This document shows positions 7,353-13,359 of a DNA stretch of 23,302 nt, piece by piece (the stretch's first letter is position 1; each line of letters opens with the position of its first letter). Location: the NCBI GenBank assembly GCA_051027215.1, contig JBPCXR010000007.1, positions 1 to 23,302 of the forward strand. The letters are read 5' to 3'. The position numbers and the translations under genes are program-made. This DNA is from CALHVX01 sp051027215 (lineage in GTDB: Bacteria; Pseudomonadota; Gammaproteobacteria; Pseudomonadales; Azotimanducaceae). The notes beneath the pieces were generated by a model. The model was not told the DNA's origin, searched no databases, and saw nothing but the letters and a program-made list of their open reading frames with translations.

Positions 7353-8105
7353 TTAATCAAGACGCATACCACCGTTTATATGCAGCGTTTCGCCAGTCAC
7401 ATAGTCTGCGCCTGAGCTGCAGAGATATAACACCGCTGCAGCCACGTCTGCGACACGGCCCATCCTACCTAAGGGAATGGACGCTAGCAGGGCTTGAGTT
7501 TGTTCTTCAGACAAGGCAGCAGTCATGTCAGTCTCGATAAAACCAGGCGCAATGGCGTTGACTGTTATGTTGCGCGACGCAACTTCGAGCGCCAATGAGC
7601 GAGTGAAACCCTCAAGCCCTGCTTTGCTCGCGGCGTAGTTGGTTTGTCCCGGGTTACCGGAACGCCCAACCACTGAGCTGATATTGATGATTCGGCCCCA
7701 TCGTGCCTTCATCATTCCGCGCAGCGCAGCTTTACAAACACGGAACACCAAGGCGAGGTTGGCCTGCATTACCGCCTGCCACTCCTCTTCGCTCATGCGC
7801 AATAGCAGGTTGTCGCGGGTCATGCCGGCGTTGTTGACAACAATCGCCGCTGGGCCACAAGTCTTCGTGAGGTGGGAAAATAAGGCGGTAGTCGTTTCTG
7901 GATCATTTGCACTCAACACGGCGCCCTCACCTTGCGCGCCAGCGCTGCGTAAGGTTTCGGTGATCGCCTGGGCACCAGCATCCGTGGTTGCTGTGCCAAC
8001 CACATAGTGGCCCTCAGCTTGGAGTGCTAAAGCAATCGCACGGCCGATTCCGCGTGATGCCCCGGTAACCAATGCAACTGTCGGCTGCGCAGCTGCCGCA
8101 GTCAT
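7353..8105 (-). CDS. fabG: 3-oxoacyl-ACP reductase
   Basis: A 250-residue NADPH-dependent short-chain dehydrogenase that reduces 3-oxoacyl-ACP in every elongation cycle. TGASRGIG (14-21) binds NADPH, NNAG is at 91-94, and the catalytic Ser lies in NISSVVG (about 144), with Y157 and K161 in YAASK. The C-terminal INGGMRLD is typical of FabG. ATG at 8105 overlaps the fabD TGA by 4 nt (ATGA), so it is translationally coupled to fabD. Many SDR enzymes look alike; position between fabD and acpP makes FabG secure. Confidence 0.96.
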   Translation of the reverse strand: MTAAAAQPTVALVTGASRGIGRAIALALQAEGHYVVGTATTDAGAQAITETLRSAGAQGEGAVLSANDPETTTALFSHLTKTCGPAAIVVNNAGMTRDNLLLRMSEEEWQAVMQANLALVFRVCKAALRGMMKARWGRIINISSVVGRSGNPGQTNYAASKAGLEGFTRSLALEVASRNITVNAIAPGFIETDMTAALSEEQTQALLASIPLGRMGRVADVAAAVLYLCSSGADYVTGETLHINGGMRLD

Positions 8106-9040
8106 GCTTGCGCGCCTGAATTTGCTGCGAGGCTGCCGGTCATCGCCTCGTCGCTGTCTGTTTGGGTGACCGGCAAGCTGCGATCAATGCGTTTTACCAG
8201 ACCCGTTAGCACTTTCCCTGGCCCGCACTCCACGGCGCGCTTTACGCCGAGCGCGGACATTTGCTGAACGCAAGCCGTCCATTGCACAGGGCTGGCTAAT
8301 TGGCCGAGTAATTTTGCCTTTAGCGTGTCTAGGGTTTCGGCGACCTGGGCATCAACGTTGTGCACGATGGGGATCTGCGGCATCTGCAGATCGCAGTCTT
8401 CGATTGCCGCCTGTAATTGTTCCCCGGCGGGACTCATCAGTGCGCAGTGCACGGGTACGCTGAGATTCAACATAACCGCACGTTTAGCGCCCTCGGATTT
8501 ACACAACTCGATCGCCGCAACGACAGCCGCGTGCTCGCCGGCGATGGCGACCTGCCCCGGTGCGTTGTAGTTTGCTGGGCTGACCAGCCCGGGAGCTTGC
8601 TCGCAGCACTGGCCGATCTGCTCGTCAGTCAAACCCAATATAGCGGCGATTGCGCCCTCACCCGGCGCAACCGCCTGTTGCATGTATTGGCCGCGTAGGT
8701 GAACCAGCTTGACACCCTCTGCGAAGCTCAGTGCACCAGCGCATACCAGCGCACTGTACTCTCCGAGACTATGCCCAGCGAGCAGTGCCGGCCTAGCTCC
8801 GCCTCTATTTTGCCAAACTTCCCAGAGGGCGACGCTCGCCGTGAGGACCGCCGGCTGAGTAAACTCGGTGAGATTGAGGGTTTCTTCTGGGCCCTGCCAA
8901 ACGTATTCGTCAATCGGGGCATTGATGACGTTAGCGGCTTCGGCAAATCGCGCCTGAATGCTGGGTTCGACTTTGGCGAACTCGGAGAGCATGCCAACGG
9001 CTTGGGCACCTTGCCCCGGAAAAACAAATCCCAAACTCAC
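8102..9040 (-). CDS. fabD: Malonyl-CoA:ACP transacylase
   Basis: Transfers malonate from CoA to ACP, supplying the chain extender. The 312-residue protein has the N-terminal FPGQGAQ, the nucleophile S91 in GHSLGEYSAL, R116 in HLRGQYM for the malonyl carboxylate, and H198 in VPVHCALM as catalytic base. The start is GTG at 9040, supported by GGGAGGAT at 9045-9052. It follows plsX by only 14 nt; fabH, which lies between plsX and fabD in E. coli, is absent. Confidence 0.96.
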   Translation of the reverse strand: MSLGFVFPGQGAQAVGMLSEFAKVEPSIQARFAEAANVINAPIDEYVWQGPEETLNLTEFTQPAVLTASVALWEVWQNRGGARPALLAGHSLGEYSALVCAGALSFAEGVKLVHLRGQYMQQAVAPGEGAIAAILGLTDEQIGQCCEQAPGLVSPANYNAPGQVAIAGEHAAVVAAIELCKSEGAKRAVMLNLSVPVHCALMSPAGEQLQAAIEDCDLQMPQIPIVHNVDAQVAETLDTLKAKLLGQLASPVQWTACVQQMSALGVKRAVECGPGKVLTGLVKRIDRSLPVTQTDSDEAMTGSLAANSGAQA

Positions 9041-9044
9041 AGCG

Positions 9045-9052
9045 ATCCTCCC
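9045..9052 (-). promoter_or_regulatory. Shine-Dalgarno that fixes the GTG start of fabD
   Basis: GGGAGGAT lies 4 nt from the GTG at 9040 (GGAGG core 6 nt away). It is within the 14-nt plsX-fabD gap and makes GTG the clear start. Confidence 0.7.
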
Positions 9053-9054
9053 TG

Positions 9055-10080
9055 CTAACGAAATGTGGTCAACGGTTGTGCCGGGTTCTGGCCTAGGCCA
9101 TCGGCAATAACTTGCGGAACCGCCCCGCGCACTGCTTCCACAGCCCTCTGTAGAGCGTGAGTGAAAGCCGTCTGGGTTGCTGCACCATGGCTTTTGACCA
9201 CCACCTTACGAAGCCCGAGAAAAGCTGCGCCATTGTACTTGTCTGTGTCCAGACTACCGCGTACGCGCCGCAGCGTTGGGCGTAGCATGGACAGCACCCA
9301 ACGCTGCCAGCCGCGGGTGGCCTCGAGTTGCTCAGTCAGCAAGTGCTCTGCCATTGCCGCCGTGCCTTCCATCGCCTTGAGCGTGACGTTCCCGACGAAT
9401 CCCTCACAGACAATCACATCGGCCTCGTTGTCGAACAGACGGCTACCCTCGATGAAACCAACGAAATTCATGCCGGGCAGAGATTGCAGGAGCTCCCCCG
9501 CAACTGACAAACGATTCAGGCCTTTGCCTTCCTCGGTGCCGATATTTAGCAGTGCAACTCGAGGCGCTTGTTGGTCCGATAAGGATTGTGCAGCAACCAC
9601 ACCCATGCGGGCGAACTGTAGCAGCTGCTCCGGCGTACAGCGGGTATTGGCACCGAGGTCCGCCATCCAGAAGGTGCCGCGTTTGCCAATGATTTCTTTA
9701 GCGATCGCAGGCCGGTCGACCTGCTCCAGCATTCCGACTCGATGCCGGGCGAGCGCCATGAGTGCTCCGGTATCGGCAGCGCTAACTACCGCATCGGCTC
9801 GATTGTCAGCCAGTGCATCGAGGGCGGCCCGCAGCGCGGTTGGTCGACGGTCGCGCAGGATCCGACGCAGTCCCTGGCTCATGGAAATCGACTCTGGCGC
9901 GTGGATGACTGTCTGCCCGGCTGCCGTCGAGTGTTTGCGAAGCTGCGCGTCGATGCGAGTTTGATCACCGCAAAGGAGGAAGTCGGCGTGTTGCCGCAAG
10001 GCAAATATTGCCGGCACGGTAATCGCCGGGCCGACGTCGCCGCCCATGCAATCAATGGCAATGATCGGCCTGGCACTCAC
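9055..10080 (-). CDS. plsX: Phosphate acyltransferase PlsX
   Basis: Makes acyl-phosphate from acyl-ACP and Pi, feeding PlsY in phosphatidic acid synthesis; a peripheral inner-membrane protein. The 341-residue sequence begins IAIDCMGGDVGP, the family hallmark, followed by VVSAADTGALMALAR, LLNIGTEEGKG, and GFVGNVTLKAMEG, all expected for PlsX. Length is normal. The start is GTG at 10080, 51 nt after rpmF; the ribosome-binding site is weak. Order rpmF-plsX-fab is conserved from E. coli to Pseudomonas. Confidence 0.96.
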   Translation of the reverse strand: MSARPIIAIDCMGGDVGPAITVPAIFALRQHADFLLCGDQTRIDAQLRKHSTAAGQTVIHAPESISMSQGLRRILRDRRPTALRAALDALADNRADAVVSAADTGALMALARHRVGMLEQVDRPAIAKEIIGKRGTFWMADLGANTRCTPEQLLQFARMGVVAAQSLSDQQAPRVALLNIGTEEGKGLNRLSVAGELLQSLPGMNFVGFIEGSRLFDNEADVIVCEGFVGNVTLKAMEGTAAMAEHLLTEQLEATRGWQRWVLSMLRPTLRRVRGSLDTDKYNGAAFLGLRKVVVKSHGAATQTAFTHALQRAVEAVRGAVPQVIADGLGQNPAQPLTTFR

Positions 10081-10131
10081 TGATCCGATACGCTGGACCA
10101 GTGGCTGTAAAGCCAGGCAATGAGCAACAAC

Positions 10132-10308
10132 TCAGTCGTTTCGATCAACGACTTTGTTGCCGCGGTAGAATCCATCAGCCGATACGTGATGTCGGCGGTG
10201 GGTTTCTCCTGAAGTGCCATCTACCGACAGCGTCGGCTTGGACAATTGGTCGTGGGAGCGGCGATTGCCCCGCCGTGCCCGGGTCGATTTGTTCTTTTGG
10301 ACTGCCAT
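10132..10308 (-). CDS. rpmF: 50S ribosomal protein L32
   Basis: A 58-residue reading frame read directly from the minus strand between yceD and plsX. It begins MAVQKNKSTRARRGNRRSH, continues with LSKPTLSVDGTSGETHRRHH and ends YRGNKVVDRND. This is L32, a small basic protein of the large ribosomal subunit. It is the zinc-free type: no cysteine pairs, so it does not belong to the Zn-dependent C+ paralogue class. ATG at 10308 has AGGA about 9 nt upstream. It sits 79 nt downstream of yceD, the universal neighbour. Confidence 0.97.
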   Translation of the reverse strand: MAVQKNKSTRARRGNRRSHDQLSKPTLSVDGTSGETHRRHHVSADGFYRGNKVVDRND

Positions 10309-10387
10309 GGTGTGGATTCCTGAGTATCGATATCTACAAGTATACCGCCTGTCGGCGATTTCATTGAGCCTTGCCGAATTGCTCCGG

Positions 10388-10963
10388 CTAGTCCCGATTT
10401 TTCTTCTGTTGCAGACGCTGCTTCAACTCTGCAAAGGGCCTATGGGTTTCAGCGGCGTGCTGACTTTGCTCATCGGAAGTCTGAACCTCCGACTCCGCCC
10501 CGTATGTCATCACCGGCATGCTTGGACAGGCCGCGTCCTGACATGGCTGGCTGTCGAGCGTCAGTAGCAGCTCGTCTTCGATCAATGTGTGTAGGTCAAC
10601 GACATCATCAATCAAAACGTGGAGGTCAGCGCTGAGCAGCTGTTCTCGGTCCAAATTCTGCAATTTCTGCAAATGCGGCAGCTCTCGCTCCGTCACTAGC
10701 CACAGATCAAATTCACTGCTGATGGACCTGGTGACTGGCTCGAGACAACGGTGGCATTCCTGGGCAACGGTGCCGCTTGCCTTACCACTAAGCCAGTGCC
10801 GGTTCTGGGCATCGATTCGAAACGCAAACTCCGCATGGATCGACTCCCGCACCTCGGCAACGGCTGCTAACCGAGTAAGTGACCCTGCTGGAATCGAATG
10901 CTTGAATACGGACCGCCGGGCCAGATCTGCAATGCGCAGGCGCGTGCCTGGGGGGGTGTTCAT
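10388..10963 (-). CDS. yceD: YceD family protein (DUF177), 23S rRNA accumulation factor
   Basis: Belongs to the DUF177/YceD family, whose members affect 23S rRNA accumulation and lie before rpmF in most bacteria; the molecular mechanism is not settled. It shows the central Cys pair ECHRCLEP, an acidic segment (DVVDLHTLIEDELLLTL) and the C-terminal PFAELKQRL typical of the family. Two further ATGs in frame at 10978 and 10975 would give up to 196 residues. I prefer ATG at 10963 (191 residues) because the -10 box of a good promoter covers the upstream ATGs and because the N-terminus then matches family length. No Shine-Dalgarno precedes any of the three. Confidence 0.85.
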   Translation of the reverse strand: MNTPPGTRLRIADLARRSVFKHSIPAGSLTRLAAVAEVRESIHAEFAFRIDAQNRHWLSGKASGTVAQECHRCLEPVTRSISSEFDLWLVTERELPHLQKLQNLDREQLLSADLHVLIDDVVDLHTLIEDELLLTLDSQPCQDAACPSMPVMTYGAESEVQTSDEQSQHAAETHRPFAELKQRLQQKKNRD

Positions 10964-10973
10964 AGCGGGCGCC

Positions 10974-11002
10974 ATCATAGTGAGGCGCTGGAAGACTGTA
11001 AA
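10974..11002 (-). promoter_or_regulatory. Promoter of the yceD-rpmF-plsX-fabDG run
   Basis: Minus strand TTTACA (10997-11002), 17-nt spacer, TATGAT (10974-10979): 5/6 matches in both hexamers. Transcription should start near 10967, only 3-5 nt before the ATG at 10963, giving an almost leaderless mRNA. The first two ATGs of the yceD frame lie within or beside the -10 box and could not be in this transcript. Confidence 0.62.
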
Positions 11003-11100
11003 GGTGCTGATCGTGGCCCGAAGCAGCCCGTTCGGATTCGGACTGTAGCCAGCAGAAGTTTGCTAAAGTCCCAGAAAGTAAGAAATTTTTTGGACAGCTA

Positions 11101-11709
11101 ATGGCCCACAACGCTGCCAGCGCCAGATTACTGGTGTTGGGTTCCAGTTCCCGCTACCGGGCGGAGTTGCTCGGACGGCTGGGTATCACCTTTACCCAGA
11201 CCAGCCCAGACATCGACGAAACGGCTCTGGCGGAGGAACTGCCCGCAGACATGGTTCTGCGTTTGGCGGCGGCAAAGGCCGAAGCAGTGGCCGGTATTCA
11301 TCCAGACGCGATCATTGTGGCATCGGATCAAGTAGCCAGCGTTGATGAGCGGGTGCTCGGTAAACCAGGGTCGGAGCCAAATGCCATTGCCCAGTTGCAG
11401 GCGCTCAGTGGTAATCGCGTTACCTTCTATACCAGTTTGCATGTCCGCGATGCAGCTTCCGGAACGCAAGTCTCTGAACTGGACATCACCGAAGTTCAAT
11501 TCAGGCCGCTGAGCATCGGCCAGATCAAGCGTTACGTGGCCGTTGAGCAGCCGTTGGATTGCGCCGGCGCGTTTAAATCCGAGGGCTTAGGTATTGCCAT
11601 GTTCGAGCACATCAAGAGCGACGATCCCACGGCTCTTATTGGGTTACCGCTGATTAAACTGTGCAGTGCACTCGCGACCCTCGGTCAGCCGGTACTGGGC
11701 TCGGATTGA
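11101..11709 (+). CDS. yceF: Maf-like nucleotide pyrophosphatase, YceF type (7-methyl-GTP specific)
   Basis: A 202-residue Maf/HAM1-fold house-cleaning enzyme that hydrolyses modified NTPs to NMP and PPi. Visible are LGSSSRYRAELL (13-24), SPDIDETAL, the catalytic Asp D76 in IVASDQVA, and CAGAFKSEGLGI. The last motif and the position next to yceD/rpmF place it with E. coli YceF, which prefers m7GTP, rather than with YhdE. It is divergent from yceD across a 137-nt gap. The last 25 nt overlap the end of rluC on the other strand. Substrate specificity is inferred from the subfamily. Confidence 0.9.
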   Translation: MAHNAASARLLVLGSSSRYRAELLGRLGITFTQTSPDIDETALAEELPADMVLRLAAAKAEAVAGIHPDAIIVASDQVASVDERVLGKPGSEPNAIAQLQALSGNRVTFYTSLHVRDAASGTQVSELDITEVQFRPLSIGQIKRYVAVEQPLDCAGAFKSEGLGIAMFEHIKSDDPTALIGLPLIKLCSALATLGQPVLGSD

Positions 11710-12632
11710 AAAACCTGCCAGATTCTCTCAAAACGGGCTGGAAGTGGCGCGGTCACATCAATCCGCTCCCCATCTAGTTCCGCCCTTAGGCGCAATGCGT
11801 GCAGCGCTAACTGGTCGATACCCAAGGCTTGCCAATGGGCTCGTTGGCGCGGGCTACCGTATTTTTGATCGCCGACGACTGGATGCCCGCAGTAAGCGGC
11901 GTGAACTCGAATCTGGTGGGTCCGGCCACTGTGCAGCGTCGCCTGCACTCGGCTAGCCCCGGGCAGCACTTCGTGGGCCTGGAAGTCTGTACGACTAGCC
12001 TTGCCGTCGACACTGACCTTTACTCGTCGCTCTCCCTGAGCCGTTTGATAGCGCAGCAAAGGCGCCTGCACGCTGCGATCTTTAGTCTGCCATGGGCCCT
12101 GTGCAATCAACTCATAGCGCTTGCTCACTTGCTGCAGCTTGAAGGCAGATTGCATGGCCAAAAGGCCGCGGCGTGTGCGGGCAATGGCTAGGCAGCCAGA
12201 AGTATCTCGGTCCAGGCGGTGACACAGTTCCAAAAACTGATGCGGGCGCCCTTGCCGGAGGGACTCGATCAGACCGAGGTGGATGCCACTGCCACCATGT
12301 ACTGCCAGGCCGGACGGTTTGTTGATCACCAGCAGGTGTTTGGTTTCCAGCAGTATGCGCTCTTCCAGTCCGGCAATCAGTGCATCGCTTGCCGCCACGG
12401 GAGTCTGTGGTTCGCGCTCGGTCACCGGCGGCAAGCGAACCTGATCCCCTACCTGCAGTTTGTGTCGGGCCTGTTTGCGGCCACCGTTGACTCGGACTTC
12501 TCCCCGGCGAATGATGCGATAGATGGCACTGCGAGGCAGATCTGAAAGCAATCTGGCCAGATAGTTGTCTAGTCGTTGGCCGTGGTGATCAGGGTCAACC
12601 TCCACCAACCGCGCTGGTGTGCGTTCAGACAC
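11685..12632 (-). CDS. rluC: 23S rRNA pseudouridine synthase RluC
   Basis: Isomerises U955, U2504 and U2580 (E. coli numbering) of 23S rRNA. The 315-residue protein has an N-terminal S4 RNA-binding domain (about 18-75, GQRLDNYLARLL...GEVRVNGGR), then the RluA-type catalytic domain: NKPSGLAVHGGSG, HRLDRDTSG with catalytic D141, and GRTHQIRVHAAYCGHPVVGD. RluD is the main alternative, but divergence from rne, as in E. coli and Pseudomonas, fits RluC. The start is GTG at 12632 without a good ribosome-binding site. I found no convincing promoter upstream. It overlaps maf tail-to-tail. Confidence 0.94.
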   Translation of the reverse strand: MSERTPARLVEVDPDHHGQRLDNYLARLLSDLPRSAIYRIIRRGEVRVNGGRKQARHKLQVGDQVRLPPVTEREPQTPVAASDALIAGLEERILLETKHLLVINKPSGLAVHGGSGIHLGLIESLRQGRPHQFLELCHRLDRDTSGCLAIARTRRGLLAMQSAFKLQQVSKRYELIAQGPWQTKDRSVQAPLLRYQTAQGERRVKVSVDGKASRTDFQAHEVLPGASRVQATLHSGRTHQIRVHAAYCGHPVVGDQKYGSPRQRAHWQALGIDQLALHALRLRAELDGERIDVTAPLPARFERIWQVFQSEPSTG

Positions 12633-12967
12633 TTATTTTTGCTCGATGTTTGAGGGACTTATCCAAGACTGTTAAGCTTCAAGTACTGTTGTGATTAAGA
12701 CAGCGCAGGGTACGCAGATAGGGTACCCGGGTGAAGCCCCAAAGAACCTCTGCCTACTGGCATTGAATTTGAGTTGAATGGCCTCCGCTGCGCTCTCGTG
12801 CGTTACCTCGAACATCAGGTGAGCGCATAAATCCCGGAACGACAGGATTGTCTTGATTGAGCGGTGCGCAAACCGCAAGGCAAGTCCGGCAGCAACAGCA
12901 ATTAATTTCAGGCCAGTTGCCTGATTGAACGTAACCGAGCAGCGTGGGTCCCACGGATCACAATTGA

Positions 12968-12996
12968 TTGAGACCGCTCGTTGCTCTGAGTAGATT
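12968..12996 (+). promoter_or_regulatory. Promoter of rne
   Basis: TTGAGA (12968-12973), 17-nt spacer, TAGATT (12991-12996): 5/6 and 4/6 consensus matches. Start of transcription near 13003 would give a leader of about 357 nt to the ATG at 13360, close to the length of the E. coli rne leader. Confidence 0.6.
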
Positions 12997-13017
12997 TAGG
13001 CGCATCCAGATTCCGGA

Positions 13018-13038
13018 TTTGCTGGACGGTCCAGCAAA
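13018..13038 (+). promoter_or_regulatory. Hairpin 1 of the rne leader
   Basis: A perfect 9-bp inverted repeat TTTGCTGGA / TCCAGCAAA around a CGG loop, about 15 nt after the predicted transcription start. No U-tract follows (CTAGG), so a terminator is unlikely; a 5'-end stabilising or regulatory stem is more likely. Confidence 0.55.
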
Positions 13039-13167
13039 CTAGGTAACTCCCGGAAACTGAAGTAGTTGCGAATGAACAGCAGAATTTAGCGCGCACGGCC
13101 TGCAGATCGCCTTTGGGTAAATCGCTGTTGCAGGTCTGGCCCATGACAACGCCGAACAATAGACGCC

Positions 13168-13190
13168 ACAGGGTGCACAACCAACCCTGT
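13168..13190 (+). promoter_or_regulatory. Hairpin 2 of the rne leader
   Basis: A perfect 7-bp stem ACAGGGT / ACCCTGT with a 9-nt loop GCACAACCA, in the middle of the predicted leader. Confidence 0.45.
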
Positions 13191-13221
13191 CGCTGTGTCA
13201 ACGCTCGGCCAGCCCAGTAGC

Positions 13222-13258
13222 GTCTGCGCGACCTCTGATCGAGGTTGTTAGCGCAGGC
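13222..13258 (+). promoter_or_regulatory. Hairpin 3 of the rne leader, candidate autoregulatory stem
   Basis: An 8-bp outer stem pairs 13222-13229 with 13251-13258 (one G-U pair; core CTGCGC / GCGCAG). An asymmetric internal loop follows (G13230 against the five bases 13246-13250). The inner stem is ACCTC / GAGGT with a TGATC loop. A stem-internal loop-stem in a long rne leader is the type of element RNase E recognises in E. coli when it cuts its own mRNA. The functional link is inference. Confidence 0.5.
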
Positions 13259-13359
13259 ACAGGCGACTTGTTCCGGAATCGGAAACCGTACGCGCCTGGG
13301 CACCGAGTTCTGCCATGCATCGTCGCCTTGCTACTCGCTAGCAAAGGAAAATGCAGCCC

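Larger units (their letters stand above)
12633..13359. other. Long divergent intergenic region between rluC and rne; rne leader in the right half
   Basis: Open frames here (12672-12878, 12754-12954 and 12908-13303, all minus) read like random translation and match no family I know. The left part (12633-12967) would be the rluC 5' region; it holds a dyad CGTGG-GTC-CCACG at 12943-12955 and a 5-bp stem GCGGT/ACCGC at 12861-12876 but no clear promoter. The right part holds a sigma70-like promoter and a roughly 350-nt rne leader with three hairpins, listed separately. This mirrors E. coli, where rne has a 361-nt untranslated leader through which RNase E represses its own synthesis. Confidence 0.7.

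Noticed and set aside
11061..11069. Extended -10 (TGCTAAAGT) as a maf promoter
   Set aside because: No matching -35 at 16-18 nt; left uncalled.
12720..12732. GGGTACCCGGG cluster resembling a cloning polylinker
   Set aside because: Ten-base coincidence within normal sequence; no flanking vector sequence.
12672..12878. Minus-strand 68-codon frame upstream of rluC
   Set aside because: TTG start, no ribosome-binding site, no recognisable motif; translation does not look protein-like enough to call a gene.
12908..13303. Minus-strand 131-codon frame opposite the rne leader
   Set aside because: Cys/Arg/Ser-rich random-looking sequence with no family resemblance, and it covers the promoter and hairpins of rne.
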